Source of the DNA: JBDTVS01 sp040007095
GTDB taxonomy: Bacteria > Acidobacteriota > Vicinamibacteria > Vicinamibacterales > CAVVIG01
NCBI GenBank assembly: GCA_040007095.1
Contig: JBDTVS010000207.1
Span: 1-27,039 of the forward strand
Direction: 5' to 3'
DNA: 27,039 nucleotides
Shown: in pieces, positions 13,465-21,583 of the stretch
Numbering within the stretch: the first letter of the stretch is position 1
Layout of the letters: every line of letters begins with the position of its first letter
Notes under the pieces: model-generated
Told to the model about the DNA's origin: nothing
What the model saw: the letters and a program-made list of their open reading frames with translations, nothing else
The model's database searches: none
Position numbers and translations under genes: made by a program

Positions 13465-15132
13465 ATGAAGACGTGGTATCGGAGTCTGACGGCGTCCGCA
13501 TTCGCGGCCGCTCTACTTGGCGGGATGCTGGTTCAGTCGGCGCCCGTCGAGACTGCCGCGGGCGGCGGGACAACGTGCGAAAGCCTGAGCGCACTCAAGC
13601 TGCCCAACACGACCATCACGACGGCGCGGGTCGTGGCGCCCGGCACCTTCACCCCACCGACCCCGGCGCGCGGCGGAGCGCCAGCGCGCGGCGCAGACGC
13701 GAACGGCCCCGCGGCTATCGAGGGACAGGCAGCCGCACGCGAAGCTGTGGCACGGGAACGGGTAGCGGGACGCGGAGGGGCGGGCGCAGTGCCGCCGGTA
13801 TACGCGACTCTGCCGGCGTTCTGTCGTGTCGCCGCGACGATCGCACCGTCGAGCGACTCGGACATCAAGGTCGAAGTGTGGTTACCGGCATCGGGATGGA
13901 ATGGCAAGTTTCAAGCGGTCGGAAACGGCGGCTGGGCCGGCACCGTGTCGTACGCAGCGCTGGCGCAGGCCGTCGCCGCGGGCTATGCCGCCGCGAGCAC
14001 GGATACCGGCCACTCCGGTAACTCCGGCGCGTTCGCGCTGGGCCATCCGGAGAAGCTGATCGACTTCGGCTACCGCGCGGTTCACGAAATGACGGTGCAG
14101 GCCAAGGCCGTCGTCGACGCCTTCTACGGCGCGGCGCCCACGGTGTCCTTCTGGAACGGATGTTCGCTTGGCGGGCGCCAGGGAATCACGGAAGCGCAGC
14201 GCTACCCGGCCGACTTCGACGCGATTATCGCCGGCGCGCCGGCCGTCAACGCCATGCGGCTGCACAGCGTGCGAATGGCGATGAGCCTTCAGGTGCACGC
14301 GACCACCGAGAGCTATATCCCGCCGGACAAGTATCCGATGATCCACAACGCGGTGCTCGAGGCCTGCGATGCGCTGGACGGCGTGAAGGACGGCGTGCTC
14401 GAGCTTCCGTCACGCTGCCACTTCGATCCAAAAACACTCGAGTGCAAAAATGGGGACGGCCCGACCTGCCTCACCAAGCCGCAGGTCGAAACGGCCCAGG
14501 CGCTCTATGCGCCGGTGAAGCACCCGAAGACCGGCGCGGTGCTGTTCCCGGCGCTGCTCGAGCGGGGCTCCGAGCTCGGATGGGCCACGCTCGCCGGTCC
14601 CGAACCGATCGGCACTGTCCTCGACGCATTCAAATACGTCGTGTTCAAGGACGCGGGGTGGGACTGGCGGCGCTTCAATGCGGCGTCGGACGTCGAACTC
14701 GCGGAGCGAATCGACAACGGCGTGATCAATTCGGCGGTCGTCGATCTGAAGCCGTTCTTCAATCGCGGCGGCAAGCTGCTGATGTATCACGGCTGGTCCG
14801 ATCAGCAGGTGGCGGCGGAAAACAGCGTCGACTACTTCACGAAGGTCACCCGTGCGGCCGGAACAAACGCCGTGAACAAATCGATTCAGCTCTACATGGT
14901 GCCGGGGATGGGCCACTGCCAGGGCGGGCCGGGAACCGATACGTTCAACAAGATGGCCGCCATGGAGCAGTGGGTCGGCACCGGTAGCGCGCCGGAATCG
15001 ATCGTCGCCGCACACATGACCGCCGGCAAAGCCGACCGCACGCGTCCGCTGTGCCCATACGGTAAGGTGGCGAAGTGGAAGGGGACCGGCAGCACGGACG
15101 ACGCTGTCAACTTCATGTGCGTCGCGCCGTAG
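13465..15132 (+). CDS. Exported tannase/feruloyl esterase family hydrolase
   Basis: 555 residues, with a signal peptide (MKTWYRSLTASAFAAALLGG, cleavage near QSA-PV). It is an alpha/beta hydrolase of the tannase family, which splits aromatic esters such as gallate or ferulate esters; the plastic-monomer esterase MHETase belongs to the same family. The catalytic set is visible: S234 in 'GCSLGGRQG', D446 in 'GWSDQQVA' and H484 in 'GMGHCQGG'. C233 and C485 would form the family's CS-D-HC disulfide next to the active site. Residues 64-112 are an Ala/Gly/Arg-rich low-complexity insert near the N-terminus. GGGAGGG lies about 8 bases upstream of the ATG. The substrate cannot be read from the sequence. 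It converges on the aminotransferase. Confidence 0.9.
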   Translation: MKTWYRSLTASAFAAALLGGMLVQSAPVETAAGGGTTCESLSALKLPNTTITTARVVAPGTFTPPTPARGGAPARGADANGPAAIEGQAAAREAVARERVAGRGGAGAVPPVYATLPAFCRVAATIAPSSDSDIKVEVWLPASGWNGKFQAVGNGGWAGTVSYAALAQAVAAGYAAASTDTGHSGNSGAFALGHPEKLIDFGYRAVHEMTVQAKAVVDAFYGAAPTVSFWNGCSLGGRQGITEAQRYPADFDAIIAGAPAVNAMRLHSVRMAMSLQVHATTESYIPPDKYPMIHNAVLEACDALDGVKDGVLELPSRCHFDPKTLECKNGDGPTCLTKPQVETAQALYAPVKHPKTGAVLFPALLERGSELGWATLAGPEPIGTVLDAFKYVVFKDAGWDWRRFNAASDVELAERIDNGVINSAVVDLKPFFNRGGKLLMYHGWSDQQVAAENSVDYFTKVTRAAGTNAVNKSIQLYMVPGMGHCQGGPGTDTFNKMAAMEQWVGTGSAPESIVAAHMTAGKADRTRPLCPYGKVAKWKGTGSTDDAVNFMCVAP

Positions 15133-15140
15133 AACTGCTG

Positions 15141-15167
15141 CTTTGTGTTCTTCGTGACCTTTGTGGT
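15141..15167 (-). repeat. Three-unit array with 9-base period (NNCACRAAG)
   Basis: Read on the minus strand: ACCACAAAG, GTCACGAAG, AACACAAAG, each exactly nine bases. It starts 8 bases after the tannase stop, inside the 65-base gap between two convergent genes. Translated, such arrays give the meaningless N-H-K-G-H-E-E-H-K type of peptide. Confidence 0.75.
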
Positions 15168-15197
15168 TCCAACACTCGTCGAAACTCACTTCGTGGT

Positions 15198-16364
15198 TCA
15201 GGACCAGCGCTGCGACAGGGTGCGGATGCGCTCCATCGCTTCGAGGATGTTGGGCAGCGAGTTGGCGTAACTGAATCGCAGGTAGCCATCGCCGTGGCGG
15301 CCGAATGCGCCGCCGTCGAGTGAGGCGACGCCGGCCTCGTTCAACAGCAAATCCGCCAGCTCCTTCGAGCGGATCCCGGTGCCGGTGACGTTCGGGAACG
15401 CATAGAACGCACCGGCGGGTACCGTGCACCTGAATCCAGGAATTGCGTTCAGGGCGTTGACCATCGCGTCCCGCCGGCTTCGGAACTCAGCCACCATCGT
15501 GGCCACGGCGTCCTGTGGTCCCTCGAGGGCGGCGATGCCGGCACGCTGCGTGAAACTGGCGGTGCAGGAGTTGGAATTCACCATCAATTGCGTGACGGCG
15601 TGGACGAGCCACGACGGCATCACTCCATAACCGAGGCGCCACCCGGTCATCGCATAAGTCTTGGAAAATCCGTCGAGGATGACCGTCTTCTCGAGCATGC
15701 CGTCGACGCTGGCGATCGACGTCGGTTCGGTCTCGTACCAGATCCGCGAGTAGATTTCGTCGCTGAGCACAACGACGTCGCGCTCGCGGAGCAGCTCGGC
15801 CATGCTGGCGAGGTCGTCTTTCGGCGTCACGCCTCCGGTCGGATTCGCGGGCGAGTTCAGGATCACCAGCTTGGTCCGGCTCGAGAGCCGATCGCGCAAC
15901 GTGTCGAGGTCGAACGAGAAGCCCCGACTCTCGACCAGGGGCACCGGCACCGGTTCGGCGCCAAGAAAGCGGATCATCGATTCGTAGATCGGAAACGCCG
16001 GATCGGGATAGATCACTTCGTCCCCCGGCTCGAGCAACGCGATCATGAGGAAGAACATGATCGGTTTCCCGCCCGGCACGACGCAGACGTTCTCTGCGCC
16101 CACCTTCACGCCGCGCGTTCGCGAGATGTACGCGGCAATCGATGCGCGCAGCTCGGGCAGGCCGGCGGTCGGACCGTACTTCGTCCATCCGTCGCCGAGC
16201 GCCCGCTGCCCTTCCGCCACGACGTGCGCCGGCGTCGGGAAGTCCGGCTCGCCGATTTCGAGATGAATGATCGACCGGCCCTGCTGCTCGAGCGCCCGCG
16301 CTTTCGCCAGCACCTCGAACGCCGACTCGGTCCCGATCCGGGACATTTTTTCCGCGAGCTTCAT
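15198..16364 (-). CDS. Class I/II aminotransferase (aspartate aminotransferase-like)
   Basis: 388 residues from the ATG at 16364; a longer frame to 16526 adds a Cys-rich, unrelated stretch and is rejected. Fold-type I PLP enzyme with 'IGEPDFPTP' at 38-46, 'PGGKPIMFF' near 97-105, 'NSPANPTGG' at 170-178, 'DEIYSRIWY' at 202-210 and Schiff-base K235 in 'DGFSKTYAMTGWRLGYG'. It is cytoplasmic and transfers an amino group to 2-oxoglutarate; the donor (aspartate, alanine or an aromatic acid) is not determined by motif. No ribosome site is visible. TATACT at 16383-16388 on the minus strand would give a transcript with only about a dozen leader bases. Confidence 0.88.
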   Translation of the reverse strand: MKLAEKMSRIGTESAFEVLAKARALEQQGRSIIHLEIGEPDFPTPAHVVAEGQRALGDGWTKYGPTAGLPELRASIAAYISRTRGVKVGAENVCVVPGGKPIMFFLMIALLEPGDEVIYPDPAFPIYESMIRFLGAEPVPVPLVESRGFSFDLDTLRDRLSSRTKLVILNSPANPTGGVTPKDDLASMAELLRERDVVVLSDEIYSRIWYETEPTSIASVDGMLEKTVILDGFSKTYAMTGWRLGYGVMPSWLVHAVTQLMVNSNSCTASFTQRAGIAALEGPQDAVATMVAEFRSRRDAMVNALNAIPGFRCTVPAGAFYAFPNVTGTGIRSKELADLLLNEAGVASLDGGAFGRHGDGYLRFSYANSLPNILEAMERIRTLSQRWS

Positions 16365-16462
16365 CTGATGTAATTGGGGCAAAGTATACACACATCGGTG
16401 GGGCGGATGATCTCGCCAGTGGGACACTTCGCGCAGGGGCAATGACGCACAGAAGGGACACC

Positions 16463-16852
16463 ATGAAAGCGGTGCTGCTGACTCTCTCGATTGGCGCTTT
16501 GGCGGTTGGCGTGCCGCTGTCGGCACACCATTCGTTCGCGGCCGACTACTTCGAGGATCGGACCGTCACGGTGACCGGCGATCTCGTCGAATTCGAGTAC
16601 CGAAGCCCGCACGCGTGGGTTCAACTGCTTGTCCGCGACGCGAACGGCGAGCCGCAGAAATACTCGGCGGAGTGGGCGAGCGCGCCCCGACTGCAACGCT
16701 CTGGGATTGCCGCGGATACCTTGAAGCCCGGCGATCGTCTGACGATCACGGGCGCCCCTGGGAGAAACGCCGGCGAACGCCGGCTTCATGTGAAGACGAT
16801 CGAGCGCCCGGCGGATGGATGGGTCTGGCGCGGCGCCGGGCAGCGCCGGTAA
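16463..16852 (+). CDS. DUF6152 family exported protein
   Basis: 129 residues from the ATG at 16463, with GAAGGG about 5 bases upstream. Signal peptide MKAVLLTLSIGALAVGVPLS is cleaved near LSA-HH. The mature protein starts with 'HHSFAADYF', the hallmark of DUF6152, followed by an OB-like small beta domain ('VTGDLVEFEYRSPHAWVQLLV', split around 45-65; 'KPGDRLTITG'). The two histidines at the new N-terminus could bind a metal, which is inference. The function is unknown. It is divergent from the aminotransferase (98-base gap) and converges on the DUF4390 gene. Confidence 0.82.
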   Translation: MKAVLLTLSIGALAVGVPLSAHHSFAADYFEDRTVTVTGDLVEFEYRSPHAWVQLLVRDANGEPQKYSAEWASAPRLQRSGIAADTLKPGDRLTITGAPGRNAGERRLHVKTIERPADGWVWRGAGQRR

Positions 16853-16865
16853 CGCCTAGCAGCCG

Positions 16866-17402
16866 TTAGGGCACGAACGTGAACTTGGCCTGCGCACTGA
16901 TCGCGCTCGTCCATCCGAGCAGCGAGGTGCCACGCGGCCGGACCCGAGCACGCACCCTGACGTAGTAGTCGCGGCTCTGGTCGAGTTTCGATGTCGGAGC
17001 CAACGGCAAGCGGGTGAACGACGTCAACCATTGCTTCACCACCGCTTCGTCTTCCGTGACCGACGCCTGCTCCACGCGCCCGTCAATCATCCGCGACAGC
17101 GTGTGCCGCCTCGTCAGGTTGTCGTACTGATCGCTCACGCTGACCACCGAGGAAGCAATGGTGCGGTCGACCCAGGTCGGGACCAGCATCCGCAGCTCGA
17201 CCTCGTAAGTGAAGGTCGTGCGCAATCCACTCGAAATCGCCGCGCGGACCTCCTCGGTGTAGGTATCGGCCCCCTCGAACGACACGACGACATCGTCTTT
17301 GCTGACGATGGGAACGATGCGAAGATTCTCATCGGCGGCGCGCACCAGCACGCTCGACCCGAGGAGTACCGCCGCCAGCGCCATCCACGCCCTACGCGTC
17401 AT
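16866..17402 (-). CDS. DUF4390 family exported protein
   Basis: 178 residues. The N-terminal signal 'MTRRAWMALAAVLLGSSVLV' is cleaved near VRA-AD. The rest is a beta-rich domain with 'GLRTTFTYEVELRM', paired arginines 'DNLTRRHTLSR' and a C-terminal 'YYVRVRARVRP', matching my memory of DUF4390. The function is unknown. It starts 12 bases after the beta-barrel gene ends, so it is co-transcribed with it and with the serine-hydrolase-like gene upstream. Confidence 0.75.
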   Translation of the reverse strand: MTRRAWMALAAVLLGSSVLVRAADENLRIVPIVSKDDVVVSFEGADTYTEEVRAAISSGLRTTFTYEVELRMLVPTWVDRTIASSVVSVSDQYDNLTRRHTLSRMIDGRVEQASVTEDEAVVKQWLTSFTRLPLAPTSKLDQSRDYYVRVRARVRPRGTSLLGWTSAISAQAKFTFVP

Positions 17403-17414
17403 CTGGGCTCCTTC

Positions 17415-18023
17415 TCAACGCCGAATCGCGAGCGCCATGCTCGCCCGCCAGAACGACAGTCGCTCTGGACCAAAACTGAGGCCCTTGTCCGGATTGCCGC
17501 CGCCGAGACTGCGAAAGTAGCGCACGTCCCAGTTCAATCCGAGCCGGCGAGTCAAAAACCCCGTCACCCCACCGCCGATATCCATCGCCGGTAGCGTACT
17601 CGCGACCGGCAGTGGATTGAACACGCCCTCGCTGCGCGCGTGCATCAATCCGCCGCCGCCGACCAGATACGGACGCAGCGTGTACTGCGTCAGGCGCTGC
17701 GGCACGGCGATCACCACATTCCCGGTCCAGGTCGTCACGCTGCTGCTGCGTACCAAGGAGTTTCCACTGGTCGACGAATTGCCATCAGCCGAGAAGAAGC
17801 CGGGGGACGCCCCGAAATCCACCTCGACACCCAGGATCTCCCCGATAAACAGCACGCCGACGCCTACGGACGGATGCACGTTGCCGGCCGCGAAGTCGAG
17901 GTCGATCAACGTCGTGTTGCCGGCAAACGACGCGGCGAAAAACGGCTTGAACTGCCATTCCGCCGCCGACGTTGCCGCCGGCACCAACAAGAGCAGCAAA
18001 CACGCCAGCCAGCTGGCCTTCAC
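17415..18023 (-). CDS. Outer-membrane beta-barrel protein
   Basis: 202 residues from a GTG at 18023. The signal peptide (VKASWLACLLLLLVPAATS, cleavage near SAA-EW) begins at once, so longer frames to 18074 that read through the repeat end are rejected. The mature part alternates hydrophobic and polar residues in short strands ('VHPSVGVGVLF', 'GVEVDFGASPGFF', 'RPYLVGGGGLMHA', 'GLNWDVRYFRSL') and ends in RASMALAIRR, as in small OmpA/OmpW-like barrels. The last residue is not the usual Phe. No ribosome site is visible because the repeat end at 18025-18055 lies directly upstream. Middle gene of a three-gene operon. Confidence 0.75.
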   Translation of the reverse strand: MKASWLACLLLLLVPAATSAAEWQFKPFFAASFAGNTTLIDLDFAAGNVHPSVGVGVLFIGEILGVEVDFGASPGFFSADGNSSTSGNSLVRSSSVTTWTGNVVIAVPQRLTQYTLRPYLVGGGGLMHARSEGVFNPLPVASTLPAMDIGGGVTGFLTRRLGLNWDVRYFRSLGGGNPDKGLSFGPERLSFWRASMALAIRR

Positions 18024-18024
18024 G

Positions 18025-18055
18025 CTTAGGACCCGGACAGAAACAAAGGTGGCAT
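18025..18055 (+). repeat. Solo end of a family A element
   Basis: CTTAGGACCC at 18025-18034, then a stretch ending AAACAAAGGTGGCAT, closely matches the left end of the element at 13213-13243. The opposite end and the core are missing, so this is a remnant or a lone end. It occupies almost all of the 40-base gap between the serine-hydrolase-like gene and the GTG of the beta-barrel gene. Confidence 0.65.
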
Positions 18056-18063
18056 CCGGGCCC

Positions 18064-19116
18064 TTACCTGGCAAACAGACCGAGAAACAGCCGCCCGAAC
18101 GGAGACGACGTCAAATCGCCATTGGCCAGCGCAAACGGCGACGACAGCCCATCGCTGTTCGCGAGGAGGATCAACGTGATCCCCCGGCTCGGCACGCTGA
18201 CCATCAACGACGATGAAGCCCCCTGACTCACTCCGAACTGCCAGACAATCGTGACGCCGTTATAACTCTGTACAAACCAGCCGAGACCATGCGGCAATCG
18301 CTGGCCATCCGCGCCGATTGCGGGCTGCCACGCCAGCGCCAGGGTCTCGGGTCGTGGGAGCATGCCCTTTCTGAGCCCGCTCACGAACTGCTCGAGGTCC
18401 GGCACCGTCGACACCAGCCCCCGCACCGGCGTCGCCGTTGTCGAGGCGTAACGAGAGACCGACGCGGCGCCCCGCGAGTCCACCGAGTATGGCGTAGCGA
18501 GCCTCGAAAGTACAGCGCGATAGCCGTCGAGCGTCGAACTCGTCAGCGTCCCGGCGGCCGACGGAGGCTGCTGTACTACATCCAAGCCGGGAACCGAGTC
18601 GCGCATCCCGAGGTACGCGAGCCGCCTGGCAAGGGTTTCGACAAATGTGTTGCCCGTGCATGCCGCAATCGCAGGCGCCAGCGCCTCGACCCGATCGGGC
18701 CGGTACCGGTATACCTGGTCGTCCGAAGTGTGCGAAAGCGCCTGCCGAATCGTGATTTGGGCGTCGGCGCTCCCCGGCGTGAACCTACCGATGCGATCGT
18801 CGAGCGACAGCTGCCCCTCTTCGACGCAGCGCAGCACGATGGCCGACGACAGCACTTCGGCCAGTCCGTCGATCTCGAACGGCGTATCCGTGCGTGTGGC
18901 GATCGAGCGCTCGAGATCCTGCTTCCCGAACGCCCGTTCCCATGGCGTCTCGGTGTAACCGATCACGGCCGCCGCCAACCCGGGAATGCCTGCCTGTATT
19001 CGCAACGCTTCGAGATAGTCGCGAAAACGGTCGAGCAACAGGTCCTCTGCGCGCGCGGGCACGCGGGCAAGAAGGACGCCGACGGTCGCCACGATCAACA
19101 GCAAAAGACGGCGCAT
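18064..19116 (-). CDS. Serine hydrolase (class C beta-lactamase fold) with lost catalytic motifs
   Basis: 350 residues from the ATG at 19116, which starts a signal peptide (MRRLLLLIVATVGVLLARVP, cleavage near ARA-ED). The overall pattern is that of the class C beta-lactamase/serine hydrolase family: 'IPGLAAAVIGY', 'RTDTPFEI', 'CVEEGQLSLDDRIGRF', 'ITIRQALSHTS', 'GLVSTVPDLEQFVSGL', 'HGLGWFV'. The SxxK position reads G84-L-A-E87, so both the nucleophile and the lysine are absent. The usual YxN is Y138-R-P140, and the late HxG is QFG. It is therefore probably a pseudoenzyme, perhaps a binding or scaffolding protein. The frame is intact over its full length, which argues against a decaying gene. 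First gene of the operon with the beta-barrel and DUF4390 genes. Confidence 0.8.
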   Translation of the reverse strand: MRRLLLLIVATVGVLLARVPARAEDLLLDRFRDYLEALRIQAGIPGLAAAVIGYTETPWERAFGKQDLERSIATRTDTPFEIDGLAEVLSSAIVLRCVEEGQLSLDDRIGRFTPGSADAQITIRQALSHTSDDQVYRYRPDRVEALAPAIAACTGNTFVETLARRLAYLGMRDSVPGLDVVQQPPSAAGTLTSSTLDGYRAVLSRLATPYSVDSRGAASVSRYASTTATPVRGLVSTVPDLEQFVSGLRKGMLPRPETLALAWQPAIGADGQRLPHGLGWFVQSYNGVTIVWQFGVSQGASSSLMVSVPSRGITLILLANSDGLSSPFALANGDLTSSPFGRLFLGLFAR

Positions 19117-19162
19117 GGGAATGGCCAGAACCTGGAACGAACGTGCCATCATAGCCCAGGAT

Positions 19163-20425
19163 ATGAATCTTCAAGCGTTGCTTCAGGCCTACGGGGAGCT
19201 GGCAGTCAGGGTCGGCCTGAACCTGCAGCCGGGTCAGAGGCTCCTTATCATCGGTCCGGCCGTAAACGGCGGCGCTTCGCTCGACGCCGCGCCGCTCGTG
19301 CGCGAGATTGCCGCGAGCGCCTATCGGGCCGGCGCGCCGCTGGTTGAAACCCTGTGGGGCGACGAGGCCCTCCAGTTGCAGCGCCTGCTGCATGCCCCCC
19401 GCGACTCCTTCGGGCAGTTTTCAGCCTGGCTGCCCGACGCGCTGGTCGGGCACGTCGAGGCGGGACACGCCCTGCTCTCGGTGAACGCGAACGACCCAGA
19501 TTTGTTGAAGGGCGCGCCGCCCCAACTCATCGGCGACATGCAGACCGGCGCGTCGGTGGCCCTGCGCCGTTTCCGGGAGCTGGTCGGGAGCAACCAGACG
19601 AACTGGACCGTGGTCGCCGCGGCGTCGCCGCGATGGGCAGCGAAAGTCTTTCCCGGCCAGGCGCCGGATCAACAGCTCTCGAGCCTGTGGAATGCCATTG
19701 CACGGCTCTGCCGCCTCGATCAACCTCAACCAGTGGACGCCTGGGAGAGACATCTTCACCTGCTGGCGGCGCGAAGAGACACCCTGAATCGGAAACGGTA
19801 CGCCGCATTGAAATACAGCGGTCCCGGTACGAACCTGTCCATCGGCCTGCCCGACGGTCATCTCTGGGTCAGCGGCCGGTCGGCGACCAGGTCGGGCATT
19901 CCATTCGTGGCGAACCTCCCGACGGAAGAGGTCTTCACAATGCCCCACGCCCAGCGAGTCGAGGGCATCGTGCGGGCCACCAAGCCGCTCAGCTACGGTG
20001 GCACGCTTATCGAAGGATTCGCGCTACGGTTCGCGGAAGGTCGAATCGTCGAGGCCACCGCCGAACGGGGCGAAACGGTGCTGCGCCAGCTCGTGGCAAC
20101 CGACGCCGGCGCCAGTCGCCTCGGCGAGCTGGCCCTGGTCGCTCACAGTACGCCGGTCGCACAGTCCGGGCTGCTCTTCTACAACACGTTGTTCGACGAA
20201 AACGCGGCCAGCCACGTCGCCGTGGGAGCGGCTTACAAGTTCACGTTCGCCGACGCCCAGTCGATGGACGATGAGGCGTTCGAACGCGCGGGCGGCAATC
20301 GAAGCGGCGTGCACGTGGATCTGATGATCGGGTCGTCCGAGCTCGATGTGGACGGCATTCAGCAGAACGGCATCGCCGAACCGCTCATGCGTCGGGGAGA
20401 ATGGGCTGCTGACGTGCCGGACTGA
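19163..20425 (+). CDS. M29 family metal-dependent aminopeptidase
   Basis: 420 residues from the ATG at 19163; an earlier ATG at 19115 overlaps the divergent gene and adds a non-conserved stretch. No signal peptide, so cytoplasmic. The family (AmpS, PepS, Thermus aminopeptidase T) removes N-terminal residues using two metal ions. Candidate ligands are E256 in 'NLPTEEVFTMP', E322 in 'LGELALV', H351 and Y358 in 'ENAASHVAVGAAYKF', and H384 and D386 in 'GVHVDLMIGS'. Their spacing agrees with the E, E, H, Y, H, D set known for the family. Divergent from the pseudo-serine-hydrolase operon with 46 bases between starts. Confidence 0.9.
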   Translation: MNLQALLQAYGELAVRVGLNLQPGQRLLIIGPAVNGGASLDAAPLVREIAASAYRAGAPLVETLWGDEALQLQRLLHAPRDSFGQFSAWLPDALVGHVEAGHALLSVNANDPDLLKGAPPQLIGDMQTGASVALRRFRELVGSNQTNWTVVAAASPRWAAKVFPGQAPDQQLSSLWNAIARLCRLDQPQPVDAWERHLHLLAARRDTLNRKRYAALKYSGPGTNLSIGLPDGHLWVSGRSATRSGIPFVANLPTEEVFTMPHAQRVEGIVRATKPLSYGGTLIEGFALRFAEGRIVEATAERGETVLRQLVATDAGASRLGELALVAHSTPVAQSGLLFYNTLFDENAASHVAVGAAYKFTFADAQSMDDEAFERAGGNRSGVHVDLMIGSSELDVDGIQQNGIAEPLMRRGEWAADVPD

Positions 20426-20428
20426 ACT

Positions 20429-20528
20429 TGGAAGTCTCAAGTCTGAAGTGAGAACTGAGAAGTGAGAAGTGAGAAGTGAGAAGTCTGAGGTCCGAAGTGG
20501 ATACTTCAGACTTCAAACTTCAGACTTC
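20429..20528. repeat. GAGAAGT tandem repeat within a large imperfect inverted repeat
   Basis: GAGAAGT occurs four times in perfect tandem at 20457-20484. Before it are AAGTCTCAAGTCTGAAGT units, and after it come complementary ACTTCAGACTTCAAACTT units, so the transcript can fold into a long imperfect hairpin from either strand. It fills the 123-base gap between convergent genes and may end both transcripts. The same AAGTCT unit type is at 9142-9199. Confidence 0.75.
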
Positions 20529-20548
20529 GACGTCGACACGTCAAGCGT

Positions 20549-21472
20549 TCAGAACACCCCGCTCTTGTTCCCGGTCTTGATGAACGTGCCGCGCTGCATT
20601 TCGGCCTGCGCCACCCGCAGTTCCTCCTGCGTGTTCATCACGATTGGGCCGTACCACGCGACCGGCTCTTCGATTGGCTTCCCGGATACGAGCAGAAACC
20701 GGATGCCTTCGTCGCCAGCCTGGACGGTGACTTCGTCGCCGCGGTCGAAGAGCACGAGGGACCGATTACCGATGCTGTCGGGCACGGCGTTGTCGAGAAT
20801 GCCCATGCGATCGGTCTTGACCAACTGCGGATCCGATGCATTTCGGAACGTCCCGGACCCCGCGAAGACGTAGGCGAAGACCTGGCGCGACGTTTCCACC
20901 GGCAACGTCTTGCGTATGCCCGGCGGCACCGAGACGTCGATGTAGCGAGGGTCGGAGGCGATGCCGTCGACCGGACCACTCTTGCCCCAGAATTCTCCAC
21001 ACACCACGCGCACCGCCGTCCCATCGTCGTCGATCACTTCCGGGATGTCCCTGCCGGAGACGTCCTGATAGCGGGGGGTGGTCATCTTCAATGACGAAGG
21101 GAGGTTCGCCCACAGCTGGAAGCCGTGCATCCGTCCATGGTCGTCGCCTTTGGGCATCTCCTGATGAATGATCCCGCTGCCTGCCGTCATCCATTGGACA
21201 TCGCCGCCGCTCAGCGTGCCGTGGTTGCCCAGGCTGTCGCCGTGGTCGACGCTGCCAGCCAGCACGTAGGTGATGGTCTCGATGCCACGGTGCGGATGCC
21301 ACGGAAAACCCGCCAGATACTCGGACGGGACGTCATTGCGGAAGTCGTCGAACAGGAGGAATGGATCGAACTCTTTCGGGTCGCCGAACCCGAACGCGCG
21401 GCGCAGATGCACCCCGGCGCCTTCGAGTGTGGGACGCGACTGAGCAACTCGCTTGACCGGTCGTATGGACAC
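20549..21472 (-). CDS. Pirin family protein (bicupin, possible quercetin dioxygenase)
   Basis: 307 residues from a GTG at 21472, with AAGGAA a few bases upstream. Two cupin domains. The first contains 'PWHPHRGIETITYVLAG' with H59 and H61, and 'WMTAGSGIIHQEMP' with H103 and E105: the complete metal-binding set of pirin. The second, less conserved cupin runs from about residue 180, and 'GTFIKTG' closes the protein. Bacterial pirins such as E. coli YhhW cleave quercetin in vitro; others act as redox or regulatory proteins. Cytoplasmic, single gene. Confidence 0.92.
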   Translation of the reverse strand: MSIRPVKRVAQSRPTLEGAGVHLRRAFGFGDPKEFDPFLLFDDFRNDVPSEYLAGFPWHPHRGIETITYVLAGSVDHGDSLGNHGTLSGGDVQWMTAGSGIIHQEMPKGDDHGRMHGFQLWANLPSSLKMTTPRYQDVSGRDIPEVIDDDGTAVRVVCGEFWGKSGPVDGIASDPRYIDVSVPPGIRKTLPVETSRQVFAYVFAGSGTFRNASDPQLVKTDRMGILDNAVPDSIGNRSLVLFDRGDEVTVQAGDEGIRFLLVSGKPIEEPVAWYGPIVMNTQEELRVAQAEMQRGTFIKTGNKSGVF

Positions 21473-21583
21473 AGGCTTTCCTTTTGAATTCTATTGGCGA
21501 ATTGCTGGTGGCGTGTGCCTGTAATTATACCCGCAAGGCCGACGCTGGCGAGCCTCAGCAGCCCGGCCTGATACACTTTCGCC

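Noticed and set aside
16363..16440. A 25-codon minus-strand frame with five cysteines (CPCAKC...CILC) ending in an ATGA overlap with the aminotransferase start
   Set aside because: It looks like a small zinc-binding leader peptide, but it needs a GTG start with no ribosome site, overlaps the divergent promoter region, and cannot be told from chance without relatives.
16365..16526. N-terminal extension of the aminotransferase
   Set aside because: The added residues have no similarity to the family and run through the DUF6152 promoter and start.
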